Positions 7,259-13,902 of a stretch of DNA of 13,902 bases are shown in pieces (the stretch's first letter is position 1; each line of letters opens with the position of its first letter). The notes below the pieces were generated by a model. That model made no database searches and had not been told where the DNA came from. It worked only from the letters and a program-made list of their open reading frames with translations. The DNA is taken from NCBI GenBank assembly GCA_014730295.1, contig WJIN01000284.1, positions 1 through 13,902 of the forward strand, given 5' to 3'. The DNA is from Promethearchaeota archaeon. GTDB lineage: Archaea > Asgardarchaeota > Lokiarchaeia > Sigynarchaeales > SOKP01. The position numbers and the translations under genes are program-made.

Positions 7259-7276
7259 TCAATTCATATAAATTGA
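7259..7276. promoter_or_regulatory. Inverted repeat over the TATA-like box of the nrdG operon
   Basis: Arms TCAATT (7259-7264) and AATTGA (7271-7276) flank CATATA. The TATA-like element CATATAAAT is centred about 24 nt before the GTG start of nrdG, so a bound dimer would block initiation. It lies in the 172-bp spacer between the CARF-like regulator (taking its start at 7120) and nrdG, so that regulator is one candidate binder. Confidence 0.4.
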
Positions 7277-7292
7277 ACAGATAAAAATCTCG

Positions 7293-7760
7293 GTGTTAAT
7301 AACGAAGATTATTATAAATTCAATAGACTATAAAGGCTCAATTGTGGATGGACCGGGGATTAGAACTGTTTTATATGTCCAAGGATGCAAGAAACGATGT
7401 GAGGGTTGTCATAATCCAACAACTTGGGATTTAAATAAAGGAAAAGTTTGTTGGATCGATGAGATAGTCGAAGAATTAAGGCGAAATTGTTTAAATAAAA
7501 AATTAACAATCTCTGGTGGAGAACCACTTCTTCAATATCCTTCTATTCTGGAACTTATTAAAAAATTGGAAAACTTTAATATCGTACTTTATACTGGCTT
7601 TGAGCTTGAAGAAATCCCTAGAGAGATTTTAGATTATATAGAATACATAAAAGTGGGTAAATATATGAAAGAAAAAAGAACTACAACTGCTCCATATATT
7701 GGATCAACAAATCAAAAATTCGTCAAGTTAAGAAAAATAATTAAGAAAATGCCAATGTGA
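7293..7760 (+). CDS. nrdG: Anaerobic ribonucleoside-triphosphate reductase activating protein
   Basis: This 155-residue protein is a radical SAM activase of class III ribonucleotide reductase. It uses a [4Fe-4S] cluster and S-adenosylmethionine to generate the glycyl radical on NrdD. The cluster motif C32-x3-C36-x2-C39 sits in VQGCKKRCEGCHNP, preceded by the family-typical SIVDGPGIRTVLY (16-28); SGGEP (74-78) binds SAM and LYTGF follows in its usual place. Length is normal for NrdG. The start is GTG at 7293, set by homology and by a TATA-like box about 24 nt upstream; no Shine-Dalgarno is present, consistent with a leaderless transcript. It is followed after 7 nt by nrdD, so the two are surely co-transcribed. 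The enzyme is oxygen-sensitive and points to an anaerobic host. Confidence 0.93.
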   Translation: MLITKIIINSIDYKGSIVDGPGIRTVLYVQGCKKRCEGCHNPTTWDLNKGKVCWIDEIVEELRRNCLNKKLTISGGEPLLQYPSILELIKKLENFNIVLYTGFELEEIPREILDYIEYIKVGKYMKEKRTTTAPYIGSTNQKFVKLRKIIKKMPM

Positions 7761-7767
7761 ACAAAAA

Positions 7768-9462
7768 ATGAAAAGTATAGACTATAAACATGCTGCCCAA
7801 AGGAAAACACTGGTAGGATATGTGTATAATGAAGGAAGTAATCATATCAAAGAAAAAGTACTTGATTCTTTAGATGAGAAATTTTCCTCAGCGCATCGTG
7901 AAGGAAGAATACATATCCATGACCTTGAAGCATATGGAGAATCATATAACTGCCTTACACCAGATTTAGTTAAAGGATTTCCATATGACGAAATAAACGA
8001 TAATTCAGATGTTTATAAAATCATGGAGATTTTCTATTATTTAAAAAAAATCGTAATTGGGTTGGGAAATGAACAATCTGGTGGTATTGGGTTCGGGAAT
8101 TTTGATTGTGATATGAGTGAAATTTTAACTAAATTAGATGTATCCCTAAATCAAGAAACACGGAAGATTTTTAAAAAAAATCTTGATCTATTTATGCGTT
8201 GGAACCATGAAGCTAGAGATAGATGTGGTCAAGTTCAATATTACCTTACTTTTAACTTAGGATTGTCAATAACAGAAATAGGAAGATTTCTTACGAAATC
8301 CGTTATAACGCTTTTTATGAATTCCTATTACATCCATCCTAATATTATATTTAAAGTCAAGAGCGGCGTAAATCGGAATGAAAGAGATAAAAATTATGAT
8401 TTATTTAAGCTTGCAAAAAAATGCACGGCTAAAAAAATGATTCCCACATATTATCTCGCAGATTCAGAGCATAATCAAATAATTGATCCATATAAAATTT
8501 CTCTTATGGGATGTCGCTCGAAAGTATATCAAAATCAATATGGAGAAGATACTACAATAGGAAAATCTAATGTGGTCTATACTTCTATAAGTTTGCCACG
8601 AATTGCATTTGATATTAACAAAGGGTTTCCGGATCTTAATTTAGAGAGAAAATTGGAACTTTATGAAAAAAAATGGAAAGAATTAGCAGATATCGTGAAA
8701 GATCAACTCTTCGATCGATTTTATAAAATTAGTAAATTAGAAAATGATGATTTTCCAACAAATCAGCAATATAAGCTCATGTTTAAAGACATTACGAATC
8801 TTGCTAATTTAGAAGATTATTTTAAACATGGAACATTAGCAATCGGGTTTATTGGTCTCTCAGAAACCATAGAAATCATGACGGGGAAAAAATATTTTTC
8901 CTCTGAAGAAAATTATGAAATTGCACTAAACTTGGTGAAAATGATGAGAGATACCATTGATGAATATCGTGAAAAATATAATTATAATTTCTCTCTCTTA
9001 GGTACGTCGGGAGAGTACATTTCTGGACGATTTCCAGAGGTAGATTCGATGTATTATTCTCATCCTATTATTAAAAAAGGATTCTATACTAATTCTTTTC
9101 ATGTCGATGTCAATTCAGGTTTAAATCCCTTTGATAAAATAAGTTATGAAGGATCTTTCCATAAATACTGCAATGGAGGGTGTATAACCTATTTAGAATT
9201 TCGCTCAGCGCCTTTAAGGAATGTTGAAGCTATAAGTGAATTAATCGAACATGCGATAAAATCAGATGTCAATTATTTAGGTTTTAATTATCCTTTAGAT
9301 ATATGTCTGGATTGTGGGAACAAAGGTACATATGATAATTGCGAAAAATGTGGTAGTGAAAATATCAAAAGAATTAGAAGAGTATCAGGCTATTTAGAAG
9401 ACTCCTCATTCTTTACTAAAGGTAAACAAGCTGAAGTTGCTCATAGAACACCCAACATGTAA
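7768..9462 (+). CDS. nrdD: Anaerobic (class III) ribonucleoside-triphosphate reductase, lacking the ATP-cone
   Basis: This 564-residue enzyme reduces ribonucleoside triphosphates to deoxy forms with a glycyl radical. Key sites are visible: RIHIHDLEAYGESYNC with Cys62, an NEQSGGIGFGNFD segment, MGCRS with Cys249 (the thiyl-radical position), a C-terminal zinc site C513-x2-C516 and C525-x2-C528, and the glycyl-radical loop RRVSGYL with Gly541, ending KGKQAEVAHR. The protein begins directly at the catalytic barrel: the ~90-residue N-terminal ATP-cone of most cellular NrdD is absent, so overall activity is probably not shut off by dATP. Loss of this control is common in phage reductases. The active-site strand is KYCNGGCITYLEF, with two cysteines beside the GG, hinting at a redoxin-dependent rather than formate-dependent enzyme (inference). 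It lies between nrdG (7 nt upstream) and a dTMP kinase-like gene (34 nt downstream). Confidence 0.93.
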   Translation: MKSIDYKHAAQRKTLVGYVYNEGSNHIKEKVLDSLDEKFSSAHREGRIHIHDLEAYGESYNCLTPDLVKGFPYDEINDNSDVYKIMEIFYYLKKIVIGLGNEQSGGIGFGNFDCDMSEILTKLDVSLNQETRKIFKKNLDLFMRWNHEARDRCGQVQYYLTFNLGLSITEIGRFLTKSVITLFMNSYYIHPNIIFKVKSGVNRNERDKNYDLFKLAKKCTAKKMIPTYYLADSEHNQIIDPYKISLMGCRSKVYQNQYGEDTTIGKSNVVYTSISLPRIAFDINKGFPDLNLERKLELYEKKWKELADIVKDQLFDRFYKISKLENDDFPTNQQYKLMFKDITNLANLEDYFKHGTLAIGFIGLSETIEIMTGKKYFSSEENYEIALNLVKMMRDTIDEYREKYNYNFSLLGTSGEYISGRFPEVDSMYYSHPIIKKGFYTNSFHVDVNSGLNPFDKISYEGSFHKYCNGGCITYLEFRSAPLRNVEAISELIEHAIKSDVNYLGFNYPLDICLDCGNKGTYDNCEKCGSENIKRIRRVSGYLEDSSFFTKGKQAEVAHRTPNM

Positions 9463-9496
9463 TATTCCTTTATCTTTATGTCCTAGGAGAAAATAA

Positions 9497-10075
9497 ATGC
9501 ATATAGCAATTGAAGGAATGGATGGAGTAGGAAAGACAAGTACTTGTAGATTATTGTCTAAAAAAATTAAGTTTCAATTTATAGAAAAACCCCTTCATTA
9601 TCTTTTTGATTCAGAAAACTCTTTCGATAATTACTTGAGAATAAGAGATTATGTAAATTTACAAGAAAATAGACATTTTACGGCTTGGTTTTATGGTTTA
9701 GGGAATATATTTCTATATCACAAATTCGGAATTGAAGATATAATTACCGATAGACATCTTGTATCCAATTATGTATGGAGTGGGAATGAAACGAGTGAAG
9801 TTGTATTCGATTGTCTCACGACAATATTAAAAAATCCCGATTGCACCTTTATTCTTCATGCTAATGATGAAGTATTAAAAGAAAGACTGAAAATGCGAGA
9901 TAAAAATGATCCTGACATTGTAAAAATCCGTTTTAACAATAAAATTATCAAGAAAATGGAGCAATTTCTTTTAAAAAATAATATGAAATATTATAAAATT
10001 GATACTTCCCATCTTACCCTGGAGGAGGTTGTGGACAGAATTGTGGGAATTCTGAGAAAGGAGGAACTTATTTGA
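9497..10075 (+). CDS. Thymidylate kinase-like deoxynucleotide kinase
   Basis: This 192-residue P-loop kinase has the thymidylate kinase layout. The P-loop EGMDGVGKTS spans residues 6-15; the DR motif is D85-R86-H87 (ITDRHLVSNYVW, where dTMP kinases often have DRY); and a LID-like arginine-rich stretch ERLKMRDKNDPD follows the FILHAN strand. It would phosphorylate dTMP, or possibly another deoxynucleotide or deoxynucleoside, using ATP. The DRH and the divergent middle part leave the exact substrate open, and deoxynucleoside kinases are the main alternative. The ATG has a good Shine-Dalgarno (AGGAG, 9485-9489, spacing 7). It overlaps the next start by 3 nt (TTG 10072-10074 and TGA 10073-10075), implying translational coupling. 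Its place after nrdG-nrdD makes a deoxynucleotide-supply unit. Confidence 0.82.
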   Translation: MHIAIEGMDGVGKTSTCRLLSKKIKFQFIEKPLHYLFDSENSFDNYLRIRDYVNLQENRHFTAWFYGLGNIFLYHKFGIEDIITDRHLVSNYVWSGNETSEVVFDCLTTILKNPDCTFILHANDEVLKERLKMRDKNDPDIVKIRFNNKIIKKMEQFLLKNNMKYYKIDTSHLTLEEVVDRIVGILRKEELI

Positions 10076-11871
10076 ATAAGATGGATAGCATATTGGCTAA
10101 TGAAAAATGGTACTGGAAAACGATTGGAATCTTTAATAGATTTAGATTTATCGAAAAGGATACTGGATATTTTATCAAAAATTATAATAATAAATTTACA
10201 ATTAGTATTGATATTGATAATTATTCTATAGACTATGGTGAGAATTCATATCTTCAATATAAATCACCTTCTAAAATTCTTAAACATAAGGATATTGTTA
10301 TACTTGACTGTGTTGATAAACTATTAAGAAAAGGTTATGACAGGGAAGACATTGTTATTATCGCAGATGCAAAATCTGACGAGATACCTAATATTCTTCT
10401 AATGAATCAGTCAGGAACCCATTACGTAGCTTTCAATTGTTATAGATGGGGAGAAAAATTTGAAAATGCTCTATCGAATTTTAAAAAAAAAATTGGAAGC
10501 CTTTTCAATTATTATGAAAAAAATATAAAAACAAGATATCTTTGTATATATTCTTCCTATTTGGATGGAGGTTTACCTTATAAAACTTATTCGCTCTATG
10601 ATATGTCAAATTATGACAGAGAGAAAATCCTATTTCATGCTGGAATTTTTGAATCAGATATAAAACAATATGAAATTACACCTCTATGTTCAGAAGATGA
10701 AAAAAAGAAAACAATTAAAAAGATAAAAATTAAACTCTCAAAATACCCCCAAATCGATGATTTTTCAGTAAGGAATGGAGTAATCATTGAATACAAGGGA
10801 AATGAACAAGAGATAACTATACCAAACCCAATTACTCAAATAGGGATGGGGGCATTCTGGGATTGTACATTCTTAAAATCTATAATATTAAATGACGGAA
10901 TCATGCGTATTGGTGGGGATGCTTTTTATAAATGTATAAACTTAGAAAATCTCAACATACCTTCTACCGTTCGCGAAATTGGAAATGACCCATTTGCGGG
11001 ATGTCCAAGTGTCTCTCTCGAGAATGATAGTGAGCATTTTATTTTAGAAGATGGGGTGCTATACAATAGGAAAAAAACCCAAATTCTTCATTATCCAATA
11101 AAAAAACAATTAAAACATTTTGAGATTCCCAGCTCTGTAAGATATATTAATAAACATACTTTTTATGATAATATACATCTAAGGTCAATCGTAATTCCTA
11201 AAAGAGTAATCTGGATTGAAAATAATATATTTTCTGGCTGTAAGGTGGGAAAAGTAGTAAATGAAAGCCCATATTTCTGTATAGATAATGGTGTGCTTTA
11301 CAATAAAAATAAATCACAAGTATACTCCGTCTTTAATCACAAATTAAAAAAATTAGTTCTCCCTGATAATGTTCAAAAAATTGGAAAGAATTCTTTTTAT
11401 TGGTGTAAGAACCTGGAATATCTCCAAATTTCTAAAAATGTAACTCATATCGGTTATAATCCTTTTGTTGGATGCTCCAAATTAGAACTTACTAATGAGA
11501 GTTCAGATTTTACCATAGAAAATGGAATGTTAATCAATAAAAAGTTAAAATTATTAAAATTTTGTCCAAATTCTTGCGTAGACGATACAATTGAAATACC
11601 GGACTATATAAAGATAATTGGCAGAAATTCATTTAGTTTCTGTATTAACCTAAAAACCCTCAGAATTCCAAATTCCGTAAAGTTAATTGAGAGAGGTTCT
11701 TTTGGAGGTTGTAGTAATTTATCTGAAATTAAGATTCCTGATTCTGTTGAAAAAATTGAAAAATGGGCATTTAGCCATTGTAAAAAATTATCAAAAGTCC
11801 ATATTTCAAAAGATACTAAATTAGAAGAATATATTTTCACAGAAAGTCCAACTATATTGATCAGAACTTAG
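10072..11871 (+). CDS. Degenerate restriction-nuclease-like domain fused to BspA-type leucine-rich repeats
   Basis: This 599-residue protein has two parts. Residues ~1-230 resemble the N-terminal PD-(D/E)XK domain of type I/II restriction-modification enzymes: DCVDKLLRKGYDREDI (79-94) and later GEKFENAL (127-134), GSLFNYYEKN (142-151), RYLCIYSSYLDGG (155-167). The catalytic stretch is altered: where family members have a GKADI Asp and an ECK, this protein has KSDEI and FNCYR (121-125), so it is probably inactive. Residues ~248-595 carry about ten BspA-like repeats (IPxxVxxIGxxxFxxCxxL), interleaved with three modules of the type FxIxxGVLYNK (near 11037, 11274 and 11508). There is no signal peptide, so unlike most BspA proteins it should be cytoplasmic. 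The TTG start is fixed by AAAGGAGG (10057-10064). It is coupled to the kinase upstream and lies 23 bp before the methyltransferase gene. Confidence 0.8.
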   Translation: MNKMDSILANEKWYWKTIGIFNRFRFIEKDTGYFIKNYNNKFTISIDIDNYSIDYGENSYLQYKSPSKILKHKDIVILDCVDKLLRKGYDREDIVIIADAKSDEIPNILLMNQSGTHYVAFNCYRWGEKFENALSNFKKKIGSLFNYYEKNIKTRYLCIYSSYLDGGLPYKTYSLYDMSNYDREKILFHAGIFESDIKQYEITPLCSEDEKKKTIKKIKIKLSKYPQIDDFSVRNGVIIEYKGNEQEITIPNPITQIGMGAFWDCTFLKSIILNDGIMRIGGDAFYKCINLENLNIPSTVREIGNDPFAGCPSVSLENDSEHFILEDGVLYNRKKTQILHYPIKKQLKHFEIPSSVRYINKHTFYDNIHLRSIVIPKRVIWIENNIFSGCKVGKVVNESPYFCIDNGVLYNKNKSQVYSVFNHKLKKLVLPDNVQKIGKNSFYWCKNLEYLQISKNVTHIGYNPFVGCSKLELTNESSDFTIENGMLINKKLKLLKFCPNSCVDDTIEIPDYIKIIGRNSFSFCINLKTLRIPNSVKLIERGSFGGCSNLSEIKIPDSVEKIEKWAFSHCKKLSKVHISKDTKLEEYIFTESPTILIRT

Positions 11872-11894
11872 TATTATATTAAAATAGAGAAAAT

Positions 11895-13025
11895 ATGAGT
11901 AAAATGAAAACAAAAAACATTTCAAAAAAAAAGCGCAGTGAGGTTTTAAAATATCTTTCAGAAATTAGCCTGATTGTTCAGAAGCATAACCCAGATTCAA
12001 AAGTGATCAATAAAATTATGCAAATTGAAAAATATTTAGAAAATTTAAACTTTGGTCTAAATTTTGAAAAGCATTATGAAATCATTGAGGATAAAATTAA
12101 AGAAAGTCATATTTTTCTAACAAAAGATGAAAATTTATCGATAAATGGAACAGGAAATAAACATATCCTAATTGAAGGTGAAAATTTAGCTGCTTTACAT
12201 CATTTATGTCTTAATTATAATTCTAAAATAGATATAATTTGTATTGATCCACCCTATAATACCGGAAATCCTAATTTGGGATATAATGATACAGACTATA
12301 TTGAAGAGGAAGATATATATTCCCACAGTAAATGGCTGAACTTTATGAATAATCGTATGAATGTTGCCAAAACTCTTTTAAAGCCAAATGGCGTAATGTT
12401 CATTAATATTGATGAGACACAAATTGGTTGTTTGATATTATTATGTCATCAAATTTTTGGAGAAGAAAATGTAAAGGTTTTGGTTTGGCCAAAAGTAGAT
12501 CCAAAATTCGATATAAATAGAGTTGAAAAAACTCCCAGTAATTTACGAATGATTCACGAATACATCATTTTATGCTATCTAGATAAGGAGAATACAGAAT
12601 TTAATCAAATGCGTCATAGACCCAACCACACAGGTTTCAACACTCCAGAAGGTAATTATGATTTAGAATCAATCGTTTTTGAAACTGGAACAACATCCTC
12701 AGCGAAAGATGAGATAAAATCTATATTCGGAGATCGTACTGCATTTTCTACACCAAAACCTATGAAATTGATTAAAGAATTGATAAGAGTAGGTTCAGGA
12801 CATCGGGCTGTAATTCTTGACTTTTTCGCGGGATCTGGAACTACTGGACATGCCGTTATTGATTTAAATAATGAAGATGGAGGCGGAAGACAATTTATTT
12901 TGATAAATAATAATATAAACAACATCTGTAGGAATATTACTTATAAACGAATAAAATGGGCATTTCAGGAATATAATTGCAAAGATTCGTTAGAATTTTT
13001 AAAAGTTAAATATCAGAAAAAATAG
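11895..13025 (+). CDS. Adenine-specific DNA methyltransferase, beta class (type III Mod-like)
   Basis: This 376-residue enzyme should transfer a methyl group from SAM to an adenine N6 (or less likely cytosine N4) in a specific DNA sequence. The catalytic motif DPPYNTG (118-124) precedes the SAM-binding motif DFFAGSGTTGHAV (309-321), the beta-class order of type III Mod subunits. Other family landmarks are HILIEGENLAALHHL just before the core, SKWLNFMNNRMNVAKTLLKPNG after DPPY, and a FSTPKPMKLIKELI stretch before the SAM motif. All catalytic residues look intact. It is shorter than usual Mod proteins (often ~600), mainly in the recognition region between the motifs, so the target site may be short. 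No type III Res helicase-nuclease follows. It lies 23 bp after the LRR gene. It may act as a solitary methyltransferase or with that protein. ATG 11895 or 11904 could be the start. Confidence 0.88.
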   Translation: MSKMKTKNISKKKRSEVLKYLSEISLIVQKHNPDSKVINKIMQIEKYLENLNFGLNFEKHYEIIEDKIKESHIFLTKDENLSINGTGNKHILIEGENLAALHHLCLNYNSKIDIICIDPPYNTGNPNLGYNDTDYIEEEDIYSHSKWLNFMNNRMNVAKTLLKPNGVMFINIDETQIGCLILLCHQIFGEENVKVLVWPKVDPKFDINRVEKTPSNLRMIHEYIILCYLDKENTEFNQMRHRPNHTGFNTPEGNYDLESIVFETGTTSSAKDEIKSIFGDRTAFSTPKPMKLIKELIRVGSGHRAVILDFFAGSGTTGHAVIDLNNEDGGGRQFILINNNINNICRNITYKRIKWAFQEYNCKDSLEFLKVKYQKK

Positions 13026-13038
13026 TGTTGTAAAGTAA

Positions 13039-13527
13039 TTGCATATCATATTAGTTGAACCTAATTGGAATTATATGGTTTGAGGTAAAGACTGGGAAAA
13101 ATTTATGAATGAGAGATATTTACCAATCGGACTACTTAAATTAGGGGCATTCTATTGAAAGAATGGTTATACTATAGAACTTGTGAGAAAAAGCGATCTT
13201 CCTAAAAATAAACCAAATTTAGTTTTGATAACTTCATTATTTACCTATTGGTGGCAACCTGTTTGGAAATCAGTTAAAAAATATAAAAAATTATATCCAA
13301 ATGCAGAAATCATAGTTGGCGGAATTTACGCATCAATTTTACCAGAATATTGTAAAAAGAGTGGATGTGATGAGGTTTACGTTGGTTTAGTAAGAGAAGC
13401 AGAAAATTTAATTCCCACATATGATTTAATTCCCGACTTAAAACTCTGTGTTATTCATGCAAGTAGAGGATGCATACGGCGATGTAAATTTTGTTTCGTT
13501 CATAAATTAGAACCTCATATTAAATAA
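13039..13527 (+). pseudogene. Broken radical SAM/B12-binding protein gene with two in-frame TGA codons
   Basis: One frame gives a continuous match in style to radical SAM enzymes with an N-terminal B12-binding-like domain: it begins at a likely TTG (13039) as HIILVEPNWNYMV, then TGA (13081-13083), GKDWEKFMNERYLPIGLLK, a second TGA (13156-13158), KNGYTIEL and onward to IIVGGIYASILPEYCKKSG and the cluster motif RGCIRRCKFCFVHKLEP. The gene then stops (TAA) just after the C-x3-C-x2-C, so the whole catalytic barrel of the usual ~400-residue protein is missing. A GTG at 13183 could start a 114-residue fragment, but it would lack the first strand. Two nonsense codons plus the lost C-terminus mark a decaying remnant. 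It lies 13 bp after the methyltransferase stop. The two TGA positions would suit Arg, so single changes from CGA or AGA could explain both. Confidence 0.8.
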
Positions 13528-13620
13528 TTGATCGGCTTTTTCGGATGGGGTTTTCTTTTACCATTTTTCAGATCACATTTTTTTATACTAAGATATTATT
13601 AGAAACTCAACGATTTGTAT

Positions 13621-13639
13621 GTAAAGACTTTGTCTTTAC
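13621..13639. repeat. Perfect 8-bp hairpin
   Basis: GTAAAGAC (13621-13628) and GTCTTTAC (13632-13639) are exact inverted repeats around a TTT loop. It is not followed by a T tract, so it is more a structural or binding element than a terminator. Confidence 0.5.
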
Positions 13640-13696
13640 TTATTGGAATGTTATCTCCATATTATTTCCATATTACGAGCGTATATATGAAAAAGT

Positions 13697-13729
13697 GTGA
13701 AAGAGTCCTTTCACGATCGTCTTTTTTTT
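13697..13729 (+). terminator. Hairpin followed by a T8 tract
   Basis: GTGAAAG (13697-13703) and CTTTCAC (13708-13714) form a perfect 7-bp stem with an AGTC loop. Seven bases later comes a run of eight T (13722-13729). In archaea the T tract alone can end transcription; the stem adds weight. It would close the transcript of the nrdG-to-methyltransferase run. Confidence 0.55.
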
Positions 13730-13804
13730 CTATTCTAAACTAAATTTAAAAATAGAAGTAGTCGTCTTTTTTTTCCCATTCCTAATTAAATATAAAAATA
13801 GAAA
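13718..13804. repeat. Two-copy tandem repeat, ~45-bp period
   Basis: Copy 1 (13718-13757) and copy 2 (13763-13804) both start CGTCTTTTTTTTC, pass through ATTC and TAA segments and end TAAAAATAGAA. They differ at only a few positions. Each copy contains a T8 tract, so the repeat acts as a doubled T-rich terminator-like sequence. Two copies with no spacer diversity do not make a CRISPR. Confidence 0.55.
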
Positions 13805-13902
13805 TTTGAATAATTCGTAAGTTAAACTATCTGAATTAAAATTTTATATTCTGAGTTGTATTACTTTTATTTAATTCAAAATACTCAAGAGAGAATTAAA
13901 TA

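Larger units (their letters stand above)
13528..13902. other. T-rich non-coding tail with hairpins and a tandem repeat
   Basis: After the broken radical SAM gene no coding frame of note is visible on either strand. The stretch holds a perfect hairpin (13621-13639), a terminator-like hairpin with a T tract (13697-13729) and a two-copy ~45-bp repeat (13718-13804). The rest is A/T-rich. The missing 3' half of the radical SAM gene is not found here in any frame, so a deletion or rearrangement junction probably lies near 13527. Confidence 0.5.

Noticed and set aside
10072..11871. Secreted or surface BspA adhesin
   Set aside because: No signal peptide or membrane anchor, and the N-terminus resembles a restriction-enzyme domain; the neighbours are DNA-metabolism genes.
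13039..13527. TGA read as an amino acid (selenocysteine, Trp or Gly) in the radical SAM gene
   Set aside because: Other genes here end in TGA and none has internal TGA; neither position looks like a selenocysteine site; the gene is also cut off after its cluster motif, so it is more simply a pseudogene.
13718..13804. CRISPR array
   Set aside because: Only two similar units with no unique spacer between identical repeats; T-rich low-complexity sequence instead. No array was seen elsewhere despite the CARF and Cas4-like genes.

Overview
This is an AT-rich window (roughly 70% A+T by eye) with a mosaic gene content that looks archaeal. Several genes have a TATA-like box centred about 24-27 nt upstream of their start codon and no Shine-Dalgarno sequence (for example the genes starting at 1692, 1910, 2382 and 7293). 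That pattern is typical of leaderless archaeal transcripts. Other genes, mostly internal to operons, do have clear Shine-Dalgarno sequences (those starting at 912, 3420, 9497 and 10072). A CARF-type regulator and a class III ribonucleotide reductase fit an anaerobic archaeon. An Asgard or Lokiarchaeota-like host is possible, but the window does not prove it.

Layout. 1-912 (minus) is the N-terminal part of a glycerol kinase-like FGGY kinase that runs off the left edge. 1006-1692 (minus) is an unrecognised protein with a C-terminal zinc ribbon. 1910-2209 (plus) is a small glutaredoxin-like protein. 2382-4511 (plus) is a two-gene operon: a DprA/Smf-like SLOG protein followed by a ComF-like phosphoribosyltransferase with an N-terminal zinc knuckle and a C-terminal SWIM-like Cys/His motif. 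This pairing matches the ShosTA toxin-antitoxin/anti-phage design. 4512-5306 has no large gene but holds a perfect inverted repeat and small minus-strand coding remnants. 5307-7120 (minus) encodes a CARF-like winged-helix regulator and, downstream, a Cas4/AddB-like PD-(D/E)XK nuclease with four Fe-S-type cysteines; no CRISPR array is present.

7293-13025 (plus) is a compact run of five genes: nrdG, an nrdD lacking the ATP-cone, a dTMP kinase-like P-loop kinase, a 599-residue protein joining a degenerate restriction-nuclease-like domain to BspA-type leucine-rich repeats, and a beta-class (type III Mod-like) DNA methyltransferase. The first three would make and phosphorylate deoxynucleotides without oxygen. 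The last two look like a DNA-modification or recognition pair. The run ends in a broken radical SAM/B12-binding gene (13039-13527) with two in-frame TGA codons and no C-terminal half, followed by a T-rich non-coding tail with hairpins and a tandem repeat.

Overall the window reads as an accessory, defence- or virus-related island: a ShosTA-like pair, a CARF/nuclease pair, a DNA methyltransferase with an unusual partner, and a virus-style deoxynucleotide supply module. Two transcription units carry inverted repeats that flank their TATA-like boxes, suggesting dedicated repressors.
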